64,000 bases of DNA from Ctena decussata (taxonomy: Eukaryota; Mollusca; Bivalvia; Lucinida; Lucinidae): contig OZ022500.1 of NCBI GenBank assembly GCA_963989385.1, positions 23,760,460 through 23,824,459 of the forward strand. The letters run 5' to 3'. Positions within the stretch are counted from its first letter, which is position 1; each line of letters starts with the position of its first letter. The position numbers and the translations under genes were made by a program. Shown one piece after another: positions 1-9,809 of the stretch. The notes beneath the pieces were generated by a model that was given only the letters and a program-made list of their open reading frames with translations, had not been told where the DNA came from and searched no databases.

Positions 1-173
1 AGTTCTCTAGCTGACTTTCGAATCTTGGCAAGAGCATATTTCACACGCCAAACTTCACGCTTATTTCTCAAACCGTACTCTCCAATAAGTTTTAGCTCTT
101 GGTCAAGGCGCTCCTTTTCAAAAGGACGCCTTGGGGTGGTAAAGGTCTTGTGCTGGACGAGCTTGATTCTCAT
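1..173 (-). CDS. RPS9: Ribosomal protein S9 (uS4), N-terminal exon or retrocopy, cut by the window edge
   Basis: Reading the minus strand from the ATG at 173-171 gives an open frame of 57 codons that runs off the left edge. It contains the runs [20 protein letters not shown] and [20 protein letters not shown], which are the highly conserved start of eukaryotic uS4 of the small ribosomal subunit. The first nine residues before KTF do not match the usual short uS4 N-terminus. An in-frame stop lies at 185-183, just upstream of a possible acceptor (CTAACAG). Either this is exon 2 of the real gene with coding starting further right, or it is a retrocopy with a replaced start. The frame is intact as far as it can be read. 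The homology is secure; the exon-versus-retrocopy question is open. Confidence 0.8.
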   Translation of the reverse strand, partial: MRIKLVQHKTFTTPRRPFEKERLDQELKLIGEYGLRNKREVWRVKYALAKIRKSARE

Positions 174-185
174 GATGATCTGTTA

Positions 186-573
186 GCTGGCCCTATTAAT
201 GTAAATTAACGTAAATACCAATGTTCTACCAAAAGTGTAAGTGCATTCAAGAAATTATGAGACATTTTGCATAAAATTCAATCAAAACCATCCATCTCCT
301 ACATACAGCTATAATTCCAACTCAATTTTCTACTGCTATTTTTAATAGCGCAATTTGACTGGTCAAGAGCGTACTGAAAATGGTGTTTATACTTCGATAA
401 ATCCCTTGAATTGGGAATCTGGAACTAGTTGGTGTAGATGATGTTGCATACATATCGCTTCAGAAAACTATCGTTTTGATTTCTCTACCAAATTTACCTC
501 CATATGGGGGCTGCCATTATGCACTAGTCATTTGCAACCACGGCCCCATGGGATAGCGGGGCTTAAGTACCGT
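186..573. other. Non-coding stretch, nothing recognised
   Basis: AT-rich sequence between the ribosomal protein fragment and the hAT target duplication. I see no exon, repeat terminus or RNA gene in it. Confidence 0.4.
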
Positions 574-581
574 GTTTTTAC

Positions 582-1381
582 TAGAGGTGAAACGATTCAC
601 CGAAAACGCTGTGCACCGCGGTGCAGTCGGCTCGGTTCAATTCACGATACGGTCTTCCTTCATTTTCGGTTCTGTTCGGTTCATCCTTTTTAGTGCCGCT
701 TAGGCAAAAAAAAAAAAAAAACGAAAAAAAAAGAAGAAAAAAACGAAAAAAAAACTTGATTTGCCACTTTTGTAAAATCGCAAGATTACAGTTTTATTTG
801 TTTCTTGAGTCTAGCTATCTGATAATTGTTTTTTTCTCTCTTGCAATCGATTTATAAATTTTACTTTTATTAATACTCGAGCGGCGTGTTTACCAAAATG
901 GCTGACTGTGAAGTTGCGGATGCTCCCGCGAAGTTTAAATCAAGAGTTTGGCAGTACTTCGGCTTTGAAAACATCATTGATAAAAATGGAATCAGAACTT
1001 TAGATAAATCTAAAACTGTTTGCAAAGAATGTCGGGCCCAAATTTCCTACGGAACTGGCAACACAACCAATATGTTCACTCATCATTTTGAGTAAAAGTC
1101 AATCCAATGTTAAAATTTTCAAAGTTTACTGTTTAATCAGATGTTTTTTTGTTGTTGTTTTTGTCAAATTTTACTGTTTAATCAAATGTTAAATCAAATA
1201 TTAAAGATTTCTAATTTCATTGCTCAAGTAAATTTTGCATAGTTTCTTGTATTTTTCTTATTCTAGATTTGTGTTCCTAGCAGAGCAAATAACTTAAGAT
1301 GTATCGCGATACGTATCGTATCGTGACATCTGTATCGCGATACGTATCGTATCGTGAGGTGAGCGTATCGTTGCAGCCCTA
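582..1381 (+). mobile_element. hAT element with BED zinc-finger ORF (hAT-1)
   Basis: The element is bounded by imperfect terminal inverted repeats: TAGAGGTGAAACGATTCAC at the left and TAGGGCTGCAACGATACGC when the right end is read inward (14 of 19 match). A perfect 8-bp target duplication GTTTTTAC flanks it at 574-581 and 1382-1389. Eight-base duplications and this terminus style are hallmarks of the hAT superfamily. At 800 bp it is far too short for a hAT transposase (usually 600 or more codons), so it is non-autonomous. Near its right end a 29-31-base unit holding the palindrome ATCGCGAT is repeated twice in tandem (about 1302-1360), a plausible transposase-binding subterminal repeat. Confidence 0.88.
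898..1095 (+). CDS. BED-type zinc finger, 65 codons, inside hAT-1
   Basis: The ORF begins MADCEVADAPAKFKSRVWQY. It has the aromatic core of a BED finger (FKSRVWQYFGF, residues 13-23), the metal-binding pair C42 and C45 (CKEC), the conserved NMFTHH stretch (residues 58-63) and a stop after residue 65. BED fingers are the N-terminal DNA-binding domain of hAT transposases and of ZBED host proteins. The last metal ligand, normally four or five residues after the first histidine, is missing because of the stop. However, a GA/GTAAAAG donor-like site overlaps the stop, so the exon could splice to a downstream part that is no longer present or not recognised. No catalytic hAT domain follows before the right terminus. 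It may be a relic or a small DNA-binding protein. Confidence 0.7.
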   Translation: MADCEVADAPAKFKSRVWQYFGFENIIDKNGIRTLDKSKTVCKECRAQISYGTGNTTNMFTHHFE

Positions 1382-1389
1382 GTTTTTAC

Positions 1390-2063
1390 CTTAGAGATGT
1401 CCCAGCATTGCTGTGGATATGCTAGGCTTTTGATTCCCGCCAAAACAGCAGGGAAAATAGTGGCGTGTTTTTTGACTAAATTTACTGCGTCACTTTGTTA
1501 GAATATGGATTTTAATATGATTCCCAGGGGGCAGAGACCTTTACCAGGGATTTATAAAAAAAAATGTCCCCACAGTGCAGGGCATATACAAGGGATTTGC
1601 AGAGTAAAAAGTCAATATCCACGCTATTCCCCAGCCCCAGGGGGGCCGTGGTTGCAAATGACTGGTGCATTATGAATATGATTAAACAGGAAGTTTGTTT
1701 CAATCTATTTCAACAAACTGTCTCTGTGACGGTCTGTTTCTTCTCTGACCACTGCTCATGGCGCAACTGGTTGTTATTCTCCGTAGACACAAACATGTTC
1801 TTTGGCACAAAACCTGATCTGTGTATGTAAATAACTAGAACGTTCCACTGGACCACTGGAGTGGACGCTCGAAAATAAGCTGTATGTTGATGGGATAACG
1901 TAAAAAAAAAAAATCCTGCACTGACATAGAACAGAAAAGAATATACTGCCCTTCATAGGGTTACAGGGAAACTCGCCAAAAGGCAGTGCCTATTTTCATG
2001 TTATATTACGAAGGCGACATAAATCTAGCAAAACGACAACTTTCCGGCAGAATGTTCACCTAG
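1390..2063. other. Non-coding stretch, nothing recognised
   Basis: Contains only short open frames with no family resemblance. No repeat boundary seen. Confidence 0.35.
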
Positions 2064-3308
2064 TCAGACACCCCTAAAATGACTGGGTCGGAAAATTATT
2101 GTCAACATAAATCCAAAACCAAACATACTGAAATCACAAACAATTTTATAAGTATGTTATTAGTACAGTTATCTTATTTACTGTTGAAAAATGTCTGTAT
2201 TAATGTACATAATACAGAGTTCTTGCCACAGTTAACATTGGATGCTTCAGCAGTTCTCAGTGATTTTTTTACAAATCTCCTTCTTTGAGTCCCAGGACTC
2301 ACAAGACCTAAAATCTTTGCATCCCAAGCTCAAGGGTTTGCATCTTTACTGGGATGCAAAAGCAATATTTTCTCTGCATCCCAAACTTAAAGGGCTTCAA
2401 AGGACAAGCCCTATCCAACGTCAAGCTCCTGTGGTCACAGGAATAAAATAAATCACCTGTTGTCTCATTGTCAGACAGCGTATTGGATTTGGAGACCTCC
2501 GTTGTCATTTCGGATTCGAAGTTTGATCGGTCGCATCATGATCTGCAACATCTGGCCTTGCGTGTTTGTCTTGCCCAAGAAGACCAAATAATGTTTGCAG
2601 CTTGATCTTTTTCTTGTTTTTCGGAATTGACCCGGTGTATTAATAAAAGTTTGCACTTAGGTAAAAGACATCACCGTGGTCGATAATACTATGTTCCTCC
2701 GGTACTGGACAACCACTAGTGATTATTGGTATTACAGGTAGACTTCGGTATTTAGCGGGAGTAGGAAAGACTATGGTACTGTTTTTTACGAGTAATATAA
2801 CAATCTGCTAATGCACCGTTGCTATATTCTTAAAACGAAAGTAGCTTTGTAAACGAAGCCGAAATCGGAAGTTGGACTACCGATCGGCTATTTTTATGCG
2901 TCCCGGAACGCAGCCAAGGAAATATTTTGCGTCCTCTGGGAAAATTATGCGTCTAAGAAGCAGGACGCAGGGGTAAAAAAATCACTGAGTTCTTGAAATG
3001 GAGCAGATTGACAAGGATACATGGGGGTTGCTTGAACTTTATACGAGAGAATATATAGCCAAGATTCATAATAAGAGACTCACTGTGTTAAAAATGATGT
3101 CAGAATTCTGAGCGACGATTAATACAAATACATGTACAAAATCACCTGTAAATAAAGACTCACCAGTTTGAGTTTTCAGTACTTAATATAAAGATATACA
3201 AGCTCAAATTCCCTACTACGTCGAAAGGCGGTTCTCCTAAAAGTCAGCTGAGGAAACTTACGAAACAGAGCAGAACAGAACAATGGCATACCTTTTAGGG
3301 GTGTCTGA
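2064..3308. mobile_element. Possible DNA transposon with 16-bp terminal inverted repeats
   Basis: TCAGACACCCCTAAAA at 2064-2079 is repeated exactly, inverted, at 3293-3308. The interior (1.2 kb) has no coding resemblance, but it holds a self-complementary patch around GCATCCCA (about 2318-2420). I could not find a convincing target duplication, so the superfamily is unknown. Confidence 0.5.
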
Positions 3309-4074
3309 TTTTTGGAGGTCCTTTTGTAGCGATAATAATAGTCGCAGGGGGCGCTGCGTCAAGGTAGGTAACTCCAGTCGTTTCTTGGCAGATTTTTTTC
3401 AAACCGAAAGTAGGTATAAAACAGGTTGTTAATCTGAAGATCAGTAATTATTTTCGCTAAAAATCTTGTTAGTGTATGCCTGTTTATGTGTTGGGTAAGT
3501 TCTACATTCGATGGCACATAATTTCGTGATTTTAACTGTGCTAATTTCCAGGTTCCAGGATTCCGAACCGTTTCGGAAATAGGATTATGTCCCTTTCATA
3601 TGTAAGGTATGTTTTGAAAGTTGAGACTATTTTTCTAATTTCGCCATTTTTAGCGTGTTAATAATTGTGTTTCTGGAATTTTCTCCCTCAAGAGGAGGAC
3701 AACAACCATTACTAACGTTTTGGGTCATTGAATTTGGACAAAGTGGACAGGTAAATTCACAGGTGGATGACCTTACTATGCATACTGTGCATGATTTTTT
3801 CAAGACCATGTTTGGGAGCAATATGAATTTATAATAGGATATAACCAGAAAAGTGAGTTTTGTGCTGATATTACTCCCCCTGTTTTCTGCCAGTTTTTGG
3901 AGTGTTTACTTTTGTATCTAAGGGTTTCCAGGGACCCAAAAAGGACATTTGAAAGGATCCAATGAGGTGCTCAGTGGTAATTATGTGCTTTCTATGGTCA
4001 TGTGATATCATTTCTATTTATATGTTATAGGGAATTTTGCATTCTATTTTTAATAACAAGCAGCTACTTTTTGG
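3309..4074. other. Non-coding stretch, nothing recognised
   Basis: No exon or repeat terminus found. The short ORFs here have no recognisable domain. Confidence 0.35.
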
Positions 4075-4076
4075 TA

Positions 4077-5079
4077 GGGCACCCGCTGCAGTATTCGACC
4101 AGCTGCCGTATTCGACCAGCTCAGGTTTTCCCTGTCTGTAGCCTCAATATGTATCAACCAATCAAATATTTGCTTTCATATTTTTATGCATGCGCAATTA
4201 CTCCTTCTTTTTCTCTAGTTGCTGAACAGGCTGTGCTAATAAAAAGTCAGTTGTGGTCATTATAATTTAATTGAATAAAGTCTGACTAGCAATTTCCGCC
4301 TTTTTATAACTTCCTGTAAGGAATATACTTTATATTCAAACGAAAATGAGAAGTAACATAATTTACAAAAGATCAACTTCATGTGAATAACAAGTAGTCA
4401 TGCTTCATATCACCATGTGCACCTTGTCCAAATATGGTCCGACCTTTACAATCACGTGACCAGTGCTGGTCGAATACTAGAACAGGTCAATGAGCAGTAT
4501 GTAGTATTCGACCAGGTATGGATTAATTTGAGTCCCCAAACAGGATGAATTAAATAGTATGATGAAGACTTCTAATTTGATTGGTGATTTTATTCAAACA
4601 GTAAAACAATACTTATACAAATAGAAAATGTTACATAAAATATCATTTCTATGAAACAAGTGCCTGTGCTTGAAATGTGAATCATTTCTTGCACTACTTT
4701 GTAATAGCGTCCTTGCCAGCTTTGGGAGAGGATGATATTTTGTTATTACTAAATGATTTCAATCAGTTTAGTATGCATTGAATATATACAGTGCTTGAAA
4801 ATAGTTTCTGAAGTGATTCCTGGAGCTATGACACATATTTTTTAAAAACGTACACCTGGTCGAATTTTACCTCAACTGGTCGAATACTAGAACGCCCCCC
4901 TTGGGGACCCCAAATGGTTTTGACGCGGAAAATTGTTAATCGAGTACGCCTCTGATAACTTCCCGTAAGAGAAGGTGTGTATTGTAAACAATGTAAAATG
5001 TATTTTTACGCATAATTATGGACAGATAACGGTAATTAAACTAATTGCATTGACTGGTCGAATACTGCAGCGGGTGCCC
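4077..5079. mobile_element. Non-autonomous TIR element with internal GGTCGAATACT motifs
   Basis: Inverted termini GGGCACCCGCTGCAGTATTC (left, 4077) and their complement (right, ending 5079) match over about 26 bases and are flanked by TA on both sides. The motif CTGGTCGAATACT, in either orientation, recurs about seven times (near 4095, 4113, 4467, 4503, 4857, 4879 and 5053), clustered toward the ends. No transposase is present. TA target sites fit a Tc1/mariner-type or related element. Confidence 0.75.
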
Positions 5080-5081
5080 TA

Positions 5082-5515
5082 ATATTGTTTTTTTTCTGTT
5101 ATTTTTTTTTTTTTTTTTTTTTTTGGTAAATAAAGGTACCCCTTGAAAATATTTTTCACTGTTGTATATACCCTGGTTGAACAAAGTATACACCTAGAAT
5201 TGTGCTTCTACCGAGCCTGGTAAATCTAACTGCTAGAGAAGGGCTGTAGGTTCCTGTCGGATACTGGTACATTTGATTAATAATTAAGTTGCATAGAACA
5301 GGTGCTTGAACTACTTGTAGATCTATTTGAAAGAACTTATATCAAACAGTTCTGCGTCTATCTATAAAAAATATAAAGGCAATTTTGACAAAATCAAATT
5401 GTTTCCTCGATTAAATATGAGCTAAAGTGTCGCAATAAAAATTCCACGATCTTTACCTTGGCCGACCACGTGCAGGAAAGAAAGTAGTTCGGTTAGTGGG
5501 TAAAATCCAGTACTG
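5082..5515. other. Non-coding stretch beginning with a T-rich tract
   Basis: A run of about 20 T residues lies near 5106-5125. The rest shows nothing recognisable. Confidence 0.4.
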
Positions 5516-6975
5516 CTAGGGCCCACTTCGACTCGAACTATAGTTGCTACTATATTTACTATTAAAGTGATTGTTCAGATCTCTTAACTGATTCTCTATA
5601 TCAAAAATAAATAAGTCAGTATGTCATAATTTAATTTCTACAGATCATTTCTTCATCTGCTAAGGTGATTAAAATCATGTTTATTGCTCTTACCTTAAAC
5701 ATCAGGCAGCAGACATGTTTTTGATCACATCAGTCTAACAGCTTGAAACAGCTGGATAGCAAGCGTTTGTTTACCTAAACTTTTACGCAGTGGAACCACT
5801 TTCTAGAGGAGTTGACCATGATTCCATATGGAAAGATTGCAATTAGTTTCTGAGCTTATAATGTCTTCGGATGTGATTGAGGAGGTAAACATTAAAAAGG
5901 CACCACTGGTCACCTCAATATACAGAAGATGACTTGAAATACAGACTTTCAAATGCAGAGGATAGCTTGACATACTGGAGGTGTCAATTTGTTATGGTGT
6001 AAGTGCAGTTTTTGTATGCCTATGCACAGACTTCAGAAAAACATGTTTTTATAACCAATAGCTATAACCATTATTATCATTTTCATGTATTATTTAATGT
6101 ATTCATTATTATTATTTATATAAGTACTAGTACTATTTTAATGTGTTGTAAGCTGACCTGCTAATGCTAGATTTTTATTGCCAGAATTAGTTTAAATTTC
6201 TAAGTATTGGGACAGAACAGTGCTAACCCAGATCAGACTGCTCCTAAAGAAACAGTCTGATCATAGTCTAAACTGTTTTGAATCAGGTGTTACAAAGGCA
6301 TTTGTTCCCTGTCAACGTTTAACAGTGTACATTTCAATGAACAGACTGATCTGGCTTTGCACTGGAACACTACGCTAAGCTAATATCTCCAGCTGCTCTG
6401 TAACTCATTTTACCTTGCTGCAGCTGCTAAGTGACTCCAACAGAAAATATTTGAGGTCATTCAACTTATAAATGGCAGACTCCTGGGGCAAGTGATAATC
6501 ATCAAATTACACACTAATTGAAATGGTTTTCACAAAAATTTTAGAGGTATGATTCTCATCATATTTTTAACCTATGTTATAAAGGTTTAGAAAAAGATGT
6601 GAACAATCACTTTAAAGCGATGGTTGCTACTAAAATGACGTCATGAACTTACCAAAGATCTACCGAGGTCTGGACTGGCGTTACTCTAGTAGCACGATGG
6701 TGAAGATGCTCGCGATTTGTGGTTTTACAACAAGTATTTGTTTTACTGAGTTGTTTCTTTTAATTGTTTTTGGGCATATATTATCATCTAATCTATAGAT
6801 TATCGGTTTTAAAGACTATATTCACGGAAAAGGCAATGAAATGCATAGTATTTATTTCCGTCTCCATGACAATCTACTATTATAGCAATTTTTGGCGTTC
6901 GATTGGTAATGCGAGTGTGCATGCCCAAAAATACTACTATGGTAGGTACTTCAGTTCGATTCGAAATGGGCCTAT
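5516..6975. mobile_element. Nested inverted-repeat elements
   Basis: The outer pair is GGGCCCACTTCGACTCGAAC near 5518 against its imperfect inverse near 6950-6973, both next to TA. The inner pair TTAAAGTGATTGTTCA (5562-5577) is repeated exactly, inverted, at 6600-6615. Inside are an imperfect hairpin (6220-6280) related to the core of MITE-2 and AT-rich filler. No coding sequence was recognised. Confidence 0.5.
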
Positions 6976-6995
6976 GTTGTTGTTGATGATGATAT

Positions 6996-7023
6996 TATAG
7001 ACTGTTCCACTGCTATATCTGTT

Positions 7024-7030
<7 letters not shown>
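6996..7030. repeat. 35-bp sequence repeated inverted at 13853-13887
   Basis: The sequence starts TATAGACTGTTCCACTGC and ends TTAGGCAGA, and its exact inverse occurs 6.9 kb away just before NAT9. The two may be the termini of one large element or the ends of two separate copies. Confidence 0.7.

Positions 7031-7066
<36 letters not shown>
7029..7066 (+). repeat. (GA)n microsatellite
   Basis: About 18 uninterrupted GA units directly abut the 35-bp inverted repeat. Confidence 0.95.
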
Positions 7067-7070
<4 letters not shown>

Positions 7071-7430
7071 AAAGACAGTACTAAAACTCTGAGTGGTCTA
7101 TGCACACGGGTCAGTCTAAATCTAAAGAGTAACTACACTTCAGGAACTGACTGAATCAGATCCCAAACCCTATCCCAAACATCAAAGGGAAAGATTGACA
7201 AAGACATCCCAACAAACAATAAATTACAAGTGATAAGCCGAGTCAGTAGCTCTTTTCCAAATAGGTGGCAACTCAGCTATCTTTATTGAACTAAATAATT
7301 TAGATCAACAGAAGGGTTACAACAGACTAAGCAAATTATACGAAAACATTTAACAATTATTTTTACCTATTTTCTATTTTTTATTATAGAAGGGTTAAAA
7401 TGAGAACACAATAAATTAAACAGCACCGAA
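7067..7430. other. Non-coding stretch, nothing recognised
   Basis: AT-rich filler before the retroelement 3' region. No feature seen. Confidence 0.35.
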
Positions 7431-7808
7431 CATAAAACAAATGCAACCGCAACGAAAGTACCGCCCTGGGACGGTCAGTAATAACTACTGGGGGGTTTAA
7501 ACCGGTTTTACTGGGCCCAAACCTTCACCCTCACCCTCCGCCGCGGTGCACACAATTAGTAGGTTGTTCGGTTCGTATGGAGGTCCCCTATCTCATCAGA
7601 GAGTCATCACGGTCAACAATTAAAATCAAGAAAAGACCGTGATGAAGCAAGGATCAGGACTCGACAGCCAAAACGTGTTGAGACACCTGGAGATCCCTGG
7701 GGCGTCAGCAACACCACTGGAGCACTGGAGCAAAAGAAGACCACCAGTTGAACCCCGGTGAGCCAAGAAACAGACAAACATCCGGCCCCAACCAACTAAT
7801 ATATAGCT
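7431..7808 (-). mobile_element. Probable 3' untranslated end of the retroelement fragment
   Basis: On the minus strand this GC-richer stretch follows the reverse-transcriptase fragment without a break and ends in AT-rich sequence. Its base composition differs from both sides. Assignment rests on position only. Confidence 0.4.
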
Positions 7809-8089
7809 TTATATAGGGGCTATCATAGAGTCTGAATCCCGACCCACCGGCGTGGAATTAAAGAGGACAGCAAAGTTGTCAACCGTGATTGGGTTAACCA
7901 CTAAGCATGCAGACTGTCGCATTACATCTATGTTATAGCCAATGTGTTTAAATCGTATGATAATTTTCTTAAAATGATCAGGAAATTCTGTTTTCCCTAC
8001 GATTTTGCGTAATTTATATACTAAGTCACCATAAAATTCAGGTTCCGATAGGCCTTGTTGCAAAAGTGACCTTAGTGCAGATTATATTT

Positions 8090-8393
8090 TATTTACATCC
8101 TTTGAGATCAGAGGATAGATTCTGAGAAATCTAAAATTTGAGATCGATTAGACTATTATTCTAGATATTAGTCTTTTATATTATTTGGATCCTTTTGAAA
8201 CTAATCAGTCTTTGAATCGACTGCCCAATTGAAATTAAGAAATGACAGTATGCTTTATTCTGCTTTTGTCACCAGATATTGTCAGGGTCACTGACGAGGC
8301 TTTATTAGCCGAAACTACGTAGTCTGGCTCATGTTCCTACTTCTGTATGTATTCTCTGCTCTTGAAGGAACTTTTAAGATTTTAACTTAACCT
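8090..8393 (+). mobile_element. 304-bp insert with 9-bp target duplication carrying a hammerhead ribozyme
   Basis: ATTATATTT at 8081-8089 is repeated at 8394-8402, and between them lies sequence foreign to the surrounding reverse-transcriptase frame. The coding resemblance resumes directly on each side. The insert has no ORF. Its size and ribozyme content resemble animal retrozymes, small non-coding retroelements with type I hammerheads that are thought to be moved by Penelope-like machinery. A remnant of a Penelope-like element terminus is the alternative. Confidence 0.65.
8285..8330 (+). ncRNA. Hammerhead ribozyme, type I, minimal stem III
   Basis: The parts are in canonical order. Stem I 5' strand is GGGTCA (8285-8290). 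The core is CTGACGA (8291-8297), matching CUGANGA. Stem II is GGCT (8298-8301) and AGCC (8307-8310) around a TTATT loop. GAAA follows at 8311-8314. Stem III is the palindrome ACTAC/GTAGT (8314-8323). C at 8324 completes the GUC cleavage triplet. Stem I 3' strand TGGCTC (8325-8330) pairs with GGGTCA in six pairs, two of them G-U. All invariant core positions are present. Cleavage would fall between 8324 and 8325. Stem III has no loop, so activity would probably need a dimer, as known for short-stem-III hammerheads in retroelements. Confidence 0.8.
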
Positions 8394-8745
8394 ATTATAT
8401 TTAGAAACCAATTCAAAGTGTCTACGATAAAATTTAGAAAAAGCTTTCCGAAGTATGATACCGATACCCCTTCTGTAAAAGCTTGGCAGTCAAACTTTTA
8501 TTACGAGCATTGAAATCAGCCAGATGACTAGACACCCTAGCGAAGCGAATAAGTTGAGAAATGTAAACACCATAAGAAGTGGTGCGGGGAACATCACCAT
8601 CCAAAAACGGAGAATTGACAATGTCTAAATCAAAATCATCGCGTTTGTCATAAATTTTAGATGAAATAAATCCATCTAAAATTGATAAATGTAAATTCCA
8701 AAACGCTGAATTTCTTGCTGAATTCAGCAACTTGCTGATCAGCAA

Positions 8746-9738
8746 AACGAGTAAAGTAATTCACAATTAAACAAACCCCTTTGGAATGTTTTCTTGTCTT
8801 CTTTTGCAACTATATAATAGTAATTCAACTTAAATTATGATCTTTATCTTTTATACCTTTTTGAAATTCGTAATATGCTTTAATGGTTTCTAACTAATTT
8901 ACTCAATTGACCATTTAGTTATGCCATAATAATGAAATAATGCTTGAATGTGTATTTGAGTATAGAATGAGTCATACTTATTTTAAAATATGCGAAAAGC
9001 GGCATCAATTACCTGATTCAAGTCCTATTACCGTATCGACACTAAATATTAGGAAAATAAAATGTTATTAAAATTCTTGGAAACAATATATTTTTCTTGT
9101 CAGTCTTTATAAATGAAGGGTAATTTTAATGCCCATACCCCCCCGTCACCCCTGAATATTTGGGATAAATACATGCACAGACAGGTAGGTTGGGCTGGTT
9201 TTGTGACACTTTCTACAAATCTGTCCTCATGGATAAAGAATACCGTCAGAGTAACATTGTATTCAGGTTTGTTTGAGCTTTATCAGTTTCTATATATTTA
9301 GCAGGCATAATTATATATCGCAGTGTCAGTCGAACAGACGGTGCGTATACAAGGGGATCTAAAAATCTAGCTCATTAAACCGGGAAAAAAATTGCCAGAG
9401 ACAGTAAGAAGATAACTTTTTCACATCAGAGCAATTGAAAACAAGTAAAAACAACACACACACGCACACACACTGGTCCAAATATTTCGGCAAATATACT
9501 ACTGTACGTTGCAACAACGTTAAGTTGTTACGCAAAAACAAAAACAAAAAAAAACTTAGTGAAAACATTTAGCTAAGAGTTTGCTATAAGCTTGGGTCAA
9601 CAAGTTGTAACATGACACGTCTGAGGGAATAACGTTGCTGATAGTACGTGACAATTGGCAAAACAGTTACCGAAATCCCCCCGAAAAGTCCATGTTTGAT
9701 ATTCAAATTCTTAGTGTAAAGTAAGACTGATGCAAAGT
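8746..9738. other. Non-coding stretch, nothing certain
   Basis: AT-rich sequence with a short CA-rich tract near 9453-9472 and an A-rich tract near 9536-9554. No gene seen. Confidence 0.35.
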
Positions 9739-9809
9739 TGCGTAGCTCAGTGGGTTAAGCGCTGGCCTGAGCGATTTAGCGGTTTCGGGTTCGATTCCCG
9801 CTGGAGGCA
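9739..9809 (+). mobile_element. tRNA-derived SINE head (SINE-a)
   Basis: It shows an A-box-like TAGCTCAGTGGGTTAAGC and a B-box-like GGGTTCGATTCCC at tRNA spacing, so a pol III promoter is plausible. The acceptor arms do not pair and no clean anticodon stem forms, so it is not a working tRNA gene. The body continues with AAATCTCAGTGTTTTACGTC; the 3' end is unclear. Confidence 0.7.

Larger units (their letters stand above)
7809..8745 (-). pseudogene. Broken reverse-transcriptase C-terminal region of a retroelement, possibly Penelope-like
   Basis: Two minus-strand open pieces, 8745-8434 and 8063-7809, read as consecutive parts of one protein. The first includes KIYDKRDDFDLDIVNSPFLD and SYGVYISQLIRFARV, the second GLSEPEFYGDLVYKLRKIVG. 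Similar proteins occur as retroelement reverse transcriptases in molluscs and cnidarians. The layout of the first piece (Y-D-K, then a YGVYISQLIRFARV block) recalls the end of Penelope-like reverse transcriptases. The frame is broken near 8452 by a small deletion, again near 8080, and by a 304-bp insertion at 8090-8393. The catalytic part is absent upstream, so the copy is dead and truncated. The retroelement origin is fairly secure; the exact clade is inferred. Confidence 0.65.

Noticed and set aside
8434..8745. Intact small protein-coding gene
   Set aside because: Its sequence continues after a frameshift and again beyond an insertion, so it is part of a broken retroelement.
9739..9809. Possible functional tRNA gene
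   Set aside because: A and B boxes are good, but the acceptor strands do not pair, no clear anticodon arm forms, and a related diverged copy lies at 10674. A SINE head explains it better.
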